Shown here: piece by piece, positions 23,419-36,845 of the stretch
Position numbering within the stretch: position 1 is the stretch's first letter
Layout of the letters: every line of letters starts with the position of its first letter
Source: Saxidomus purpurata
Lineage: Eukaryota > Mollusca > Bivalvia > Venerida > Veneridae
Reading direction: 5' to 3'
NCBI GenBank assembly: GCA_022818135.1
Contig: JAFMSR010000002.1
Location: forward strand, 49,570,801-49,634,800
Length of the DNA stretch: 64,000 nucleotides
Position numbers and translations under genes: made by a program
The notes under the pieces: generated by a model
Told to the model about the DNA's origin: nothing
Databases searched by the model: none
The model's input: only the letters and a program-made list of their open reading frames with translations

Positions 23419-26400
23419 AAAAAATAAATTAAGGCTTGGTATGCTTTATAGAAAATTCAAGTGTTACCCAGTGGTTACTAGTATTACTGCAGTATGTATT
23501 TTGATTTACATTCATAACTTGTTAGCTTGGATTTGTTTTCCTTTTCCGTACAAAAACACCTACTTTAGTGATGAGCCCTGTCACTTTACTCATGAACTTG
23601 ACTCTAAAATTAAAGAGAAAACCTATTTTAATGTTTACAACTGAACTATACCTCTGAACCAGGATTAATGGGGAGCTACTGTATACTTGTCCCGGCCCAG
23701 TACAGTGTGTACTAACATGTAATAAAAGAACACTGGCAAATGAATATCTTTGATATGACCCTTAGATCAAGTCTTTCAGTATCATTTAAATGGTGATATA
23801 TTATGGTATCCAACCCCCATTAATGTAATATGCCACCGCTGCTTCTTAATTTTCAATATTCTTTACTTTTAGTTCAGATATATTGGCGCTTCTGCTTTGA
23901 AAAAGGAAACTTTACGAAATTAATATCTGTCAGCATTGAAAAGCTCATTGTATGACCCAGACAGCCCAGTCAACTTGACACAGTCTGATGTGCCCCTGTT
24001 ATTAATTAGGGGCGTTCAGGGGTCACCCTTATTTGGCATAAATACAAGGTGATGAATACCCCGCAGCTAGACCAGGCAATCTATCAACAATATTATGAAT
24101 AGTGTATTTAATAACACTGCGTATATCAAACATATCTCATTTTTTGTCATGTAAGAAAAGATTTATTGGCCTATGTAGTATAATGCTGAATTAAAAAATT
24201 CATACAGACCGTTCAAATGAAAGTATTTCGTTTTCTTCAGTTGCTAATTAGATCCTTCCCTCTCGCAATAGCAACGTGTCACACCACAGGGCTGTTTGAG
24301 GCATTTAATTTGATGACTAGACGCTTAAATATCAGAAAGAAGTTTTTGTTACTACGGACAGCGTTAACTATACAAGAAGATCAAAAAGTCATTATTACCC
24401 ATACCAGTTTGACTACAAACCTCACTACAAAGGCAACCATTTTCTATGTTTACTAATGTTTAGTCTGTATTTACTCTCCCCGCCTCGATATATAAGCGAT
24501 CCTACTCCCGTTTCCTCCGAAAGTGTCGCTCAGTCGCCACAATAGCTAAGGAAGATCAAAGCACTTGAAGTACTTGTCAATCAAATTTCGAGCACTATTG
24601 ACGGGATCAAGTTGGTCTTCATATCCGGGAAACAAGTTGGTAACGAAGGGATTCAAGATGATTTGCAAACACTTAAGAGTATGAAATGAGGGATTTGAAA
24701 TTCAGATAAGATTTATTTGTCTTCAATCAATGTTCTTTGTGTCTTGTGCGTCTTCCATTTGTAATACTGTCTGGCCGTCAGCCGTTCAGCCAGAATAGGC
24801 TTAGAATAGAAGTAATTCATCAATACGTCCGTCCGTAACAAGCAAATCGAAGTTGACTGCAAAGTGTCGGACGCAGAGTCTATGCACTGCGCTGTGGAAG
24901 TCTTAAGTTTTAAGAGATTAAGCATACACGTAGGTCTGTGCAATATGAATTTTACGACATAGATTCGGTTATTTTGTTGTTGCTTGCAAATGGTTACAAT
25001 ATACATGTATACATACACTTATTTGATTTAATGTTTTAAGATGTATCAACAGAGTTGTTGGTTTTTATTTGATTTGTAGGTTCTGTGTCTGGCATTTTTA
25101 ACAGTGCCTACAACAGACCTAAAGTCCACCAGGAAGGACAGTTTATTAATAACTTAAGGCTCTGCAGTGCATGTGTAGCCGCGGTGACATTATTGTCTTT
25201 TTGTGGTAGTCAGCCTCAGTTAGTTTGATGCATAATTTGACAGTCCGGTGTTGCACTGTGGCCAGAGACACTTATCTTGCATTATGCCTCACAGTTTAGA
25301 AATATCTTTTTTTAAACTTCCAAAACTCATCACTTATCAACGCACATTTCAGGTTTTATAGAAGAAAGACGCTTCGGAGAGCAGAATAGTGCATTTCACC
25401 CCTTTCTGTAATATTTTTGTGTATGTTTTATTGGAGACAACTCCAGTCTATGGCTAGAGAGTCGGTGTCATTTCTTTGCTATGCTTTCATTGTATAATGC
25501 TACTAATGTATCCTTGTTTCACATTCCACGTCAAGAAGGGTCCAGAAAATACAGCCAAAATAAGACACTACCAGTACCCATAGGGATTGTGTCACATACT
25601 CATATTGGCACCGAGGAAAACATTGTCTCTATATATCTTCAACAAGACTACACGTGAGCAATTATTATGGTTCAGCAGTGCATCCCGCTGAAATTTTTCT
25701 GTACCACGGAATACTCTTACACTCTTACATGTAAGTGTTATAGATTAGGAAGGAACTCCCGTATAATACGTTTAATCAACGCAATTTTCTTTGATGCAAA
25801 TCCTACAGTTATGTAAATTTACAATAAAAACAAATTTAACGATTCCAGTCTGTCTTTATGCTAGTAAATTGTCTGCTTTGCGAACATATTTCACTGAAAG
25901 CGCAATATAACGGAGGCATTAATTTTATGAAAACGGCTTGCGAGATTTGTACCTTGTTAATTCTTATAGGTTTACTGTCGCGCTTACTAATTGGTGAAAG
26001 GAAAGCTCTTCTTTATGGGAGGTATTAGCATTTTATTGCCGGTGTCGATCCAGCATAAAGAAGCTAAATGTCCATTACGAAGCGTTCCTTGAGAAGTGAT
26101 AAACATCAGGGAATGTCTCTGTGTGGCAGTTTGACAGCGCTCAGATTATACGAGCAACATATGGTAATTGTTCTCTAGAAAGCGTTTCATTATCCGCTCA
26201 AATCCACTACAGCTTCATAGAATTGTTTCGGATGTTTTCACGTTTGGCTGGCTACTTCACCAACCTGTTGCTTATACTCTACCATAAAAAGTTTCTAAAA
26301 TGAACTTATTCTTTCGATTCAAAGAGGTGCTATCTGATATGTTTTCACCGACCAGAAAACACGTGTGATCAGACTGCATAGATGTGCGTGATCTAAATCA

Positions 26401-28770
26401 CGTTTAGGGTTGCATGCACTGTTACCGTACTGGTCGTTGGAGGTAGAATAGTACACAGGGAAATCTGCTGTTTTAAAATTTGGCAGAGCAAGGCATTTTC
26501 TTGAATTCTTCAATAGAAAATGCAGTTGAAGTAAAATCAGTAAACTTTTGATACGTTTCCATACATGGCATGAGCGATATCGGGCCTTTTGGCCTGGCTC
26601 ATAGCCACATGCAGTAACAGTGTTACCTATGCTTGTTCAAGTTAATAACCGAAAATGTGCGACAGATATATGATATAAGAGTAGTTTGATTAAAGAGTCG
26701 TGCATGTGCCTGAGCTTGTCCGTCTTATGCCTTATTGTTTTTCATTTATTTTATGAATATACAACTTTTTTTAATTAGGAAGTTATTGTCTCCAGATAGC
26801 AATTGTTTATTCACTGTTTGTTGATTAATATAAAGACTGACCACCCATGTACTTAGATTAGTTGCAGTGTTTGACCAATACCCCGGACACCATAGCAGCA
26901 TTTGCCCCTAGACAAAGCTTCTGTCAATCAAACCTCTGCACTAACACTGTCCAGTGTTTATTTACGCTACCATTAGATTGTCAAATATTATCTTTATATA
27001 AAGATCGCACAACTACTTGCCCAAAGCCTGCGGTTGTCAATGATTTCCATCTCGCGCGATGTTGTCCATAATGATTAACGACAAGAGGATAGCGAATGGA
27101 AAACACTGTTCTGGATTAGTTGGAATGCCTTTGAAGTGGTCGTTTAATTGTCGAATCTGTCAAACGCCTGTCGATAAAGATTACTCGCTGTCAATATTAA
27201 TCAGCTTTTTATTGCACGGTTTGCGCCGTATCTGATAAAATGAGTGGCGGTTGTTTGTTACGGGCATCTTCGAGGATTGGTCAGTGGTTACGCTGCGGGT
27301 GGTCATTTGTCAGCGGATTATACTGTGCCAGGACGCTGCTGTACGGAACTCTAAAAATTTAAAAGAAGAAATGAAGTATATTGTGATTACACTTTCGTCT
27401 ATCTTTGTACTGGTGACGTATTGCGAAACATACCCCCAAATCATGAAATAAACAATTGAAATGGATACTTGAGTTCGTATCTGCAAATGAAATAAAATTC
27501 GAGGATCTCTCTTTAGTAACCCTTTTCAATTGTTGAGTCAATCGAAACGGTAGGATTTTTACCGAAAATCTTCAAAGCATCTGGTTAAAAATGCATTCGA
27601 TGCTTCATCCAATACAGATAAAAAAATATGGTGTGCCATTTCTTGGTAGCATACCCGATCCCACAAAAGTAACACTCCAAGAATAGTTTTCTTATAAAAA
27701 AAACATCGGTCTCTCAAGTCTTTTTAAAAACTTAACGTCCGCAATTTTCAGAGTCGTTCTACTGTAGTCGTTTGCAAATTATAAATTGAGCGCACAGTTA
27801 ATTTACATAGTGATGTATTGTCCACAACGATCAAGTGGTATAGAAATCGTCTACAAAACCCATCTGATAAGTCCTCTCAAATGCTCCCATAAATTACGAG
27901 TCTAATTGAGGCAACTGTCGAAATGATCAGTAAATCACTGTTTAAAGCCGAGATACCACCCTACATTTGAGAATGTAATAGACGGTTTAAACATTACGGG
28001 TATGTTTTACTTTGTTTATGACCAAAAGTCCCCTTTGATGTATTGTACCAGTGGAATAATGTGTGAAAATAAGGTGCTATCAAGTTGAAGATAAATTCAG
28101 CACGCAAGGGTAGCGTCGTAAATCAGAGTTATTAATCAGTTAAAGCAGATCGAATGTCTTCAGAACCAGTGTCTGTTTTTCAATATTGAACAACGGAGTC
28201 ATCGTATACTGTTACACTAATCATTTACATGAAATATTACAATGTTGTAAAAACTACAGATATAGTTGTCGTTCATAGTGTAATCTTGGGCTTAAAAAAT
28301 CACATACTTGAAATTTTACTATTTTCTAAAATATTAGATTTTGTGAAAACGTTTTAACGTCAATTTGTCACGATATGTAATGATATATATGTAGAGGTAG
28401 TAATTAAGTACAATTTTCGCAAAAATGATACAGCTGTTCGCAGTGGTCCAATTATACAAACTATATACTATTATTTACACGGTACGACCAATTGCAATTG
28501 TCATGCTAATATTGTATATAATATTTTACAAATGTTTGTGTCAGCGAATCTCTAAAGTTTAACTGTCTTTCTTTTTGACGTGGACTCATCTGTGCAGACG
28601 ACATGGCCGCCACCCGTCTTCCACAGTCACACATGTTATATCTTTTACGACTTTTATAATTTATTTAGTGTTTCTGCTATGGTCCTTGAAGAAAACGGTA
28701 CAGTTCTTTGAGGGTATTCATATCTTGCTCGGAACTAACATAGTGTTGCAGTCCGAACGTTCCATCACCA
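23419..28770. other. Gene-poor stretch, possible regulatory DNA
   Basis: No convincing gene. Base composition is more balanced and less repetitive than in the first 24 kb, notably 26.1-27.3 kb, which contains one exact CTGTCAATCA (26931-26940). A TATATAA (24489-24495) precedes a 47-codon open stretch (24546-24689) that lacks a start codon. Assignment as regulatory DNA is inference from position and complexity only. Confidence 0.35.
26931..26940 (-). promoter_or_regulatory. PBX/PREP-type decamer
   Basis: Exact CTGTCAATCA, the reverse complement of TGATTGACAG, the composite PBX-PREP/MEIS (TALE homeodomain) site. About 21.9 kb upstream of the zinc-finger start codon; function inferred only. Confidence 0.3.
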
Positions 28771-28801
28771 TGTTCTGTTCTGTTCTGTTCTGTTCTGTTC
28801 A
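28770..28801. repeat. (TTCTG)n microsatellite
   Basis: About six perfect tgttc/ttctg pentamers in a row. Confidence 0.85.
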
Positions 28802-29554
28802 TGATTTCTGTTTTATTTCTGTGCTACACCCATGACCGATTAAGACCGTGTATATATGGGTATCCATTTAAGGTAACATTAACATTTAAATTACTTTCTT
28901 ATCAAAATCAAATTCAATTCCGTATGAATTAATCTTGTAATAAATTTCAAGTTTATTTTAAATGACGTCACTGAAATTTCAGATAATCACAGAATGGCAA
29001 GTTGAATGTAATTAATTATACTTTGATGTGCAGTTCATTATAATAACTGTCACCATGTGAGCTTTGATGTGTCAGAATTGATAGTTTATTGTGACATATT
29101 AGCCTTTGAATATTTACTTCTGTTCCTGTAGCACATTTGGACTGGTATATGTTGACGTTTTGATTCAATTAGTGACAAGCCAAGTGTCGTAAACATGCTT
29201 TGCTTAGCAGTAATTCTACAGTGTCTTTGTGTTGCAAGTTCGCGACTCGGACTTATTAACGTTATTTGTCAACTAATTTTCAATATTGAATTTCAGTTGG
29301 ACATTGGGTATAGTAAATATCATGTGTTGTTTCATATTCCCTCAGTTGTATTTTGGCCAATTTAAGTTCACTTGAGCAGCCAGATACCGGATTATGTCGT
29401 TCCCGCTACGCCCCCACAAAGGAACGACAACTCTGGTTAGAGATTGGCGTTTCTTCAGTTGAGCCACTTCAGTACTTTGATACAATTGCATTGATGTTCG
29501 CTCAGCTCCGCAGAGATTACCTTTGATTGACACTTTCGCATCAATAAATCTTGA
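28802..29554. other. Unique intergenic stretch
   Basis: AT-rich; nothing assignable. Confidence 0.6.
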
Positions 29555-30212
29555 CGGACCCTCAGTTATTGATAAGTTTTGACTGACTCTCTGTCATGGG
29601 TAAATCACGATTTATCCTCTGATACGAATGTCTGGATTTGTCCAGGACTCCCTATTGAGAGGTCCCGATTGGACTCATAGTATGGATCAAGACCTGATTG
29701 ACACTGTAGTGTAAATAAGTCTTGATTGACCTTCTATTAGGGATAATTCTTGATTACCATCCTTATATGGATAAGTCTTTCCTGACCCAATACAAAGGAT
29801 AAGTCGTGATTGACCCTTCTGTTATGGCTATGCCTTGATTTACTCCCTATTATGGATAACTCTTGAGAAACCTCTAATATGGATAAGTCTTAATTGGCTC
29901 TATATCATGGATACGCATTGATTCACCTTGTATTGTAGATAAGTCCTGGTTGACCATCTATTCTGGATAAGTATTGACTGATATTCTATAAATGATAAGT
30001 CTTGATTGATCATCTGTTATGGACAAGTCTTAATTGGCCCTCTATTATGAATAAGACTTGATTGACGATCTGTTATGGATAAGTTTTGGTTGCCCCTCTT
30101 TTCTGGATAAGTCTTGATTAACCCTCTGACCCACTATTATGGATAGGTTTTGATCGACGCTCTATTATGGACACACTATTATGGACATGTCTTGATTGAC
30201 CCTTCTGATATT
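29555..30212. repeat. 28-bp degenerate minisatellite
   Basis: Units near gataagtcttgattgaccctc + tattatg. Between about 29990 and 30110 four successive units keep an exact 28-base spacing; elsewhere spacing drifts. Substitutions are common, so the array is old. Confidence 0.8.
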
Positions 30213-31475
30213 GATGATTCATAGGGTAAGGTTAGCTCATAGAATATTCTTACAAAGTCAGCTTGGTGACCATTTTCCTAAATATGCATCGGGTTTGAAC
30301 GTTTTGCTCAAAACATGCACTGGGTTTTTTACCAGATGTGCAAGACTGCACAAATAACGCCCAACAGCCTTTTTATCTAATAATTGTTTTTGACCTTTTT
30401 TACCAGAACGCCAGTTGTAGATGGTGAGATCATAACCAGCACAGGCATCGCAGTTTGCACAATGTGTTTAACAGAAAATATGTAACACAGACAATAATTG
30501 TGAATAGTTTCCGCCTACCGGTACACAGTACCTGTTTCTTCTCAAACTCTCAATAAAACTAATTTATCTGAATAGCTTGTAACCTCACTGACATTATGTT
30601 ATTACCTAGCATTATTCTTGTCACTTACAATTAAGATACCACTCCACAATTATCTGACTGTGGCAGTAACTGTCGAAATGAATCACTATGAAGTTTTACC
30701 TACCGTGCTTCTATAAGAGCACTCTATATCCTGACTGCGACGGTCTACACAAGCCTGGCCAGTTAGGAAAATAAACTTCCACATAAAATTACGGTATAGA
30801 TCTATGTACAAATGTGATTAATTTTGCAATATATTACAATATATACACCAAGGGAAAAAACGTTTTTCATGTGAATAAATAGATTATTTCCATGCTTTCA
30901 TCACACTTGATTCTGGTGAGGCCCTCTGACGAGTAACTGCAGGGCCGAGCTTAGATTAAGAAATATGGAACGCATCTCTTTTTTCTAATATAAGCGTGGT
31001 TGTAATTAAAATAATCAAAGCTCTGAAAGTGCTGACAGCAAGGAGCTTACTGCGAAATTGAGCACGATGGGATTTTTCTTTATTACTGACAAAGAATGAT
31101 CCTTCGGTCAAAACGTCGCTAACAGTACTTGATTTTGGTTATTATCCGTTTGATACTACAGTTCATTAATAGCATGTACCATGTTGCTGTTGTTTAGAAT
31201 TATTTCAAAATCCCCCAAGGTGTAACTTAGTTATCTTGAGACTTTTTGACGAAGAAAATTGTAAGTGCTTTTAAATTGTATGTAACCAGCTGTGTTTATG
31301 ACACATCCTTCGGGAATATTTAACACGACTTACTCAGCACTTTACATGAAATCCTCTATTATTGCACGAAATTTGCATGAAACCTGAAAATTAAGTGGAG
31401 GTGCAATGGACTTATGGTAACACCATTAAGCATTTAAAACAGTTCATTATTTCATTATGCTGTTCGACCAGATAC

Positions 31476-31600
31476 ACCTCCGTGGTCGAGTGGTTAGAGT
31501 CGCTGGCTTGAAATCATTGCAACCTCTCTACTCTCATAGATTGAGGTCCATAAGTTCGAGCCCTACTACCGACCATGTCTCTTTATGAAAGGAAGGTGGC
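31476..31600 (+). mobile_element. tRNA-Ser-like SINE, copy 1
   Basis: ACCTCCGTGGTCGAGTGGTT with gagtcgctggcttgaaatca (loop reading TGA), an extra arm-like insert, and a B box AAGTTCGAGCCCTACTACCG, then ACCATGTCTC and a short AT-rich tail. A second copy lies inverted near 47.2 kb. The long insert before the B box and poor stems argue against a working tRNA. Confidence 0.6.
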
Positions 31601-32500
31601 AGTTTTTTTTATAAGAATCAAAGCCTAGTACCGAGTCTTCACAGGAATGATTGTTATGTAAACTTCCCGCCTGTTTAAATGACAAAAAATACTGTTGAAA
31701 TGGACGTTGAACTCCAGCAACAACGATGTTCGACCAGAAATTATGAAAGAAAGCAAATGCAGCATATGATCTTAAGTGCACGTCATGGCAACTAAATTTT
31801 CAGCGTCAAGCACTGTTTGTTAGTAGTAAAGGTATGCATGTGTTAATAAAATTATATTTCATCTCCTTCATATGGACTCTTTTGATAGGTATTTACATGT
31901 AAAGGTATGTCTACACTTATGTATTGCGTCGCCCAACCACTTTCACGTGCCCACCATTTCATACACAACCCCACCACCTCATTTGAACAATTTGGAGTAA
32001 CTTCAATTTATTTACTCGCCGGCTCGTCCTGTGACGAAAAATGTCTACTTTGTACATGCAGTCGTACATTACATGTCAAATATATTTAGAAAACCGGGAA
32101 TAGGGATAAAAAATAAGCATAGTTTCACTTTTGGAAAATCTAAAAATATAAATGCGAACTGTGTATAAGTCTCCATATTTCAAAAATATATGCACTGTCG
32201 GATCTACAAACTCTTCTCGATTGAGTGTAATTTTCCATGACATACATGTGAGTATGCCAAAACTGCCTGATGGCGTAGTAATTAAAGTATTGGAAATTTT
32301 GACTCCATTAGTATTACAATGAAACGTATATTATGCAATGGAAATTACTTGCAATCCATTTTTGAGTTAAGATCGCAAACACAGTCCCCTACTCGTTTCA
32401 GCTAAAGCCGATCTACTTTGCAGGCGAAAGGGAAAGCCTCTGGCGGTTCAAATTGTCAGGCTTTGGATTAGTCTTGGAAAATTGGCATTACAAAAGCAAG

Positions 32501-32516
32501 GAGGTCACGTGACCTC
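32501..32516. promoter_or_regulatory. 16-bp perfect palindrome with E-box core
   Basis: GAGGTCACGTGACCTC reads the same on both strands. It contains GTCACGTGAC, an E-box flanked as in CLEAR-type sites, and also AGGTCA-CG-TGACCT, an inverted nuclear-receptor half-site pair with a 2-base spacer. Either use is only inferred. Confidence 0.35.
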
Positions 32517-33879
32517 ATTGCTGATAACAATCAAAAATGTTGTCAAAGAAAACTTTCTTTGAATTTGTTACTACAAGTTGGATATAACTTAACATGGTGT
32601 GGTACCTTTTTATAAATTGCTTGGCAAACATTTGCCAAATTTGATACGTAGCACATACCCTTGGTATGGGTATCTCACTTTTTACAATAAACTAGCACTG
32701 TTAAATTTTATTTCTGTACTAAAAATGAGCGAGGCACACAGAAAAAATAACTCATGAGCCTTGTATCAAACGAATAAGTAGCCTCTCATTGTTTCCCCAA
32801 GAATCCGTTCCATATCGTTTGTTCAATTCGACCCCGCGTAACCTCGAAAATAAAAAAAAGGCATCACAAGACAGTACATGTATTTAGCACAACTTACGAA
32901 AATAATTATTTATTGCCGTCTTGTTTTTAAATGTCCGATTGGACAGCTAATGCTTGAGTTTTGAGCTCCGTTTTCTTAGATATGATACTAATTACACTCT
33001 TCTGAAATGTTCCGACACAAATGTTCAACAGTCAGAATAAAACATTTAAGAATATACGTCTCGTATATATCTGAAAGCACTTCATGCTATTTGAATAATT
33101 CATGCTAAACTTCATAAACTCATCTATCATGAAGAATAATTTCCACCGTATTTCAATTTATTTTTCTGCCTGGGGTATGTAAGAACACAATTTTTTTTAT
33201 CTATTCTTTAAACAGGGCCCCCCTCGAAGACCGCAGAGCATACGCGTAAAGAAGTGAAAAGAAATAGTGCGTTGAGACGTTGAACAAATAACAAATTTGT
33301 TAAACAAACTCTTTTATACGATTTTTTTTAAGTAATGATCGATCTAGATGTGTAAATACATTAAAGAACTCAAAGAATGTTTTGTTTAACTGCACTTCGG
33401 AGCTTGAGGGTTGATGAATGACGGAGCACGGAAGTATACGCTAAATGTATGTATACTTCCGTTGGCGGAGGTTCCGCTATTTTCCCCCCACATTCTTTCA
33501 CAGACCTTTTCAGTATTGTCATTGCTTGCCTTGGTTAACAAGGCCAGACACATCTTCGTCGAATTGACCGCCGAAGATGACCTACTTTAGCTTTTCCATT
33601 CTTCACTTTAGCATCAAACTTAACTCGGATTAACGGCATGCCATGTGGTACATTATGATGCCGACCTTGAACAATGATGAAACTGGGAAGCCAAAATCCT
33701 TTAGACGCTGACTGATATTGATAAACTTAAGTTAATATGCAACATGCTTGGATTATTTTTCACATTGATAGAGGGCATTGTAAAAAGTGCAATGCCTAAT
33801 AATTAACCTTGAGTAATTTTAAATTATCTCATTTTATCATGATTGCTCTGTGTGGCAAACAATCAAGATGGCGACCGCA

Positions 33880-33958
33880 GCAAGATCTGAACCTGCAATC
33901 TCAGGGTTGAGCGGCCAGTCCCATATCCATTAAATCATAGCAGTGAGCACGACTTGAA
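33880..33958 (-). mobile_element. Possible tRNA-derived SINE head
   Basis: On the minus strand GCAGGTTCAGATCTTGC resembles a B box and gctatgatttaatggatatg a worn A box. Stems are poor and no tail or duplication is visible. Confidence 0.3.
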
Positions 33959-35135
33959 GGTACACTGCAGAGTGTTTCATATAGTGCAGGGAAACAGAAA
34001 AACGGAAATGCTAAACGATCTGTATACTAACAGACTTAAATTGCATAACTGTCTTATCTGTTCATTTTCACTTTTTGTTATTTGTAATTAGACAAAACGA
34101 GTGACGATTTTTATTGCCGACTTGAAAAGTTAATTCTTATCCAAGCGGACATTTATTGCTTCAAAATGGTGATAAGGTGAAAGATGAGTAGTGCTCGGGT
34201 GTCACGTCCCAATCGGATAATGGAAGGCAGATAGTTTGTGTTACATTTATTGCTCAGCCGTAGTGAAAGCTACTTTATGTGACCATAAATATGCTTGTCG
34301 CATTAGACAAAGATACTTCACAGAAATGTGAGGCGGATGATAATAAAATCTGTAAGTGGATGAGGAAAAACTTAGGTCATAAACGGGACATAGCGTCGCC
34401 GGAACAAATACACACTGCGTGACGGGATACTTTCGGGAAGAATTCTGTAGAATAATGGGCAAAAACTGAAAAAGGATGTAATATACATTGCTAACAAGTC
34501 TAGGGCAACTAAGATTGTTTAGATGTTCGAAACAGTTCATAATAATTCAGTGTACAATTTACACTGGGTATAAATATATTTTTGTGAAATTAATCTTAAT
34601 AATTTCTTGAGCAAAATAGCGTCGTTTATTCACCCACATGGCTCCATCTTATTTAACATGGAATAGACGAATGTTGATGTATCTTTCACCACCCGTGTGG
34701 ATTTTATATTTTGATTTTTTCGTGCTTATCACAAACAGCCTTCATTAGAAAGACTTCAAAAGAAATAAAAGACTTTTTATCACAATGCACAGTGCGAAAT
34801 TAATTCACAGACCATCAAAAGAGACGTATGTAGGGTGCTAATTATCGTAAAACAACATGGAATTACAGCACGTCGTTTTGAAAAAGAAGTTTATGAGACA
34901 ATTTAGATAAATAAATAGATTATACTATCGAGAAAATTGAACACTTGAAAGATGTTTTTGTTTATTGAAAACGGTGCCGAAATTATAACGAAATGTGGGA
35001 ATGTCTAAAACGCATGTTTGGGGGTAATGCATTGCACACGCACTGTTAGGAAAACAACACTATGTGCGTTGTTTGAAATATTTCCATACGACTCAAGTTG
35101 TAAATAAATTCATTAGCAAGAAGCTTAAGCTAGAT

Positions 35136-35222
35136 AGAGCACTGTTTGCGAGAATAATTATGTAATTTCTAGGAGACATAGGCTCACAGTAATAACGTAA
35201 TTATTCGAGCAAACAGTACTCT
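35136..35222. repeat. Short inverted repeat (hairpin)
   Basis: Arms of 32 bases (35136-35167 and 35191-35222) match at roughly five-sixths of positions, around AGAG-ACTGTTTGC and GAATAATTA, with a 23-base loop. It could be the core of a small MITE. Confidence 0.6.
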
Positions 35223-35772
35223 AATTATGCTTAAATTTATTTTGCAATTAATTTTCAATATTGACCTTCTTTAAAGAGTTTCAAGTTACCATACGTACAT
35301 TTAACAACTTCCACTTCTTTATCCAAAAGTGCAGTTATACCCAGATGATCGAAATAGGGTCATCATGCCTATCTTGTAATGGGTTATGTCGTGATGTAAA
35401 ATATGTATTGATTTCGCAAGTGTTCAGATTGATGTTTCACCCTAGGGGTATTTGTGTTGGTGGTAGCATGGTTAGAAAGACAAATTGTAAATGAAAGTTT
35501 CCAATTAATATTAATATTTTCTTTAATCTTGGACTAATTGAATAATTATTGATTATACTTAATAAATATGTAATGAAGATATGTAGACATGTATATAAAA
35601 ATGTATGATCTACTCACAAGTAAAAAGTTTTACAAGTCACGCCCGCAGAAATTTTATAATCATGCAGATTAGTGCGGCCTCATAATTATTTGAAATGATA
35701 GAAATGTTCGACCTGCTCGATCTTAAAACTATTGTGTTTCAAGTTTTAATTTCCCTATCGGTTGTATAGCAG

Positions 35773-36523
35773 TGTAACACCGGATACAGCTCCTTTCGAA
35801 TACAGCTCCCCAGTGAGCAGTATTCGGTGCACATTAACGAGTACAGCTCCCCGGGGAACTGTATTCGGTGCGAATCAACGAATACAGCTCCCCTTATCAA
35901 ATGGGAGCTGTATTCGGGGTTCTTGTACCTTTTTTCGAATAGAGCGCCCCAGTGACCCGATGCAACAAAGATACATTCGTTTATACAAATTTATTATACA
36001 TGTAGAGAGAAGAACAAAGATTCATACTGCAATTCAGGATGCAGTACTTAGCCCTGGGATGTCTGTCTTTTTGTCCGCACATGTTGGGAACTTTAATTAC
36101 CTGTATGCTGATATTGGAGAAACATTTTCTTTCAATAAACCTTCATTATTTTCATATGACGATAGCATATAAGGCAAACAAAATGTTGACGGACTGAAGC
36201 TCATACACGACAGGGTACACTACGGCCTGACAGACGCACGGATAAGACCACAGACGGGGTACGACAACAGACAGATAGTGGGACAAATAGACGGACGGAA
36301 TAGATGTAACATGCAATATACTGCACATGTGTTAGATGTTTTTAGGCAATTAAAGTTCATAATTTCTATCTGTGGACATTTTAACATAGCGATCATGTTT
36401 CTTTATATATTCTAATAAAGCAAACATAGGGAGCTGTATTCGATTTTGCATATGCTTTGCTTCGAATACAGCTCCACTTTACCTAGGGAGCTGTATTAGA
36501 AATGAGCTGTATCCGGAGTTACA
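35773..36523. mobile_element. TIR element with stacked inverted CGAATACAGCTCC motifs
   Basis: The ends TGTAACACCGGATACAGCTC and, inverted, TGTAACTCCGGATACAGCTC run on for about 39 bases with a handful of mismatches. TAGCAG abuts both sides (35767-35772 and 36524-36529), a 6-bp target duplication. Inside each end the motif CGAATACAGCTCCCC recurs in both orientations, making nested hairpins (for example near 35838-35870 and 35879-35918; right side about 36430-36475). A 136-codon frame starting in the left flank (35762-36172) has no family I recognise and partly translates the hairpins, so I do not call it a gene. Superfamily unassigned. Confidence 0.75.
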
Positions 36524-36845
36524 TAGCAGTCCGTCCGGAGTTGTGTGTCTTGTCTGTAATAAGTTGTTATTTTGCAGTTGTAGTCTATAACAGTGTGTCA
36601 TGCACAATATACCTAGGTGACTACCTCCGTGGTTGGCCCCACAAATGTTATTACTTATACGGGGCTTTGCTGTGTACGTCTACATAATTATATTTCCTGT
36701 TTGCACATTTTGTAAAGAGCCAAAAAGTGCAAACTTGTAAATATCCAAATGTGCACGGCAAAAACCCGTATAACGTGCAAATAGGAAAAATTATGTCAGG
36801 ATGTTGTTTTCAACTTTGGCGAGGTATTGATGGTTTATGTACAAT

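Larger units (their letters stand above)
30213..35772. other. Gene-poor stretch between minisatellite and TIR element
   Basis: Apart from the SINE at 31476, a possible SINE head at 33880, the palindrome at 32501 and the hairpin at 35136, I see unique AT-rich sequence and no gene. Confidence 0.5.

Noticed and set aside
35762..36172. 136-codon frame inside the TIR element
   Set aside because: Starts in the flank and translates the palindromic end repeats; no transposase-like motif.
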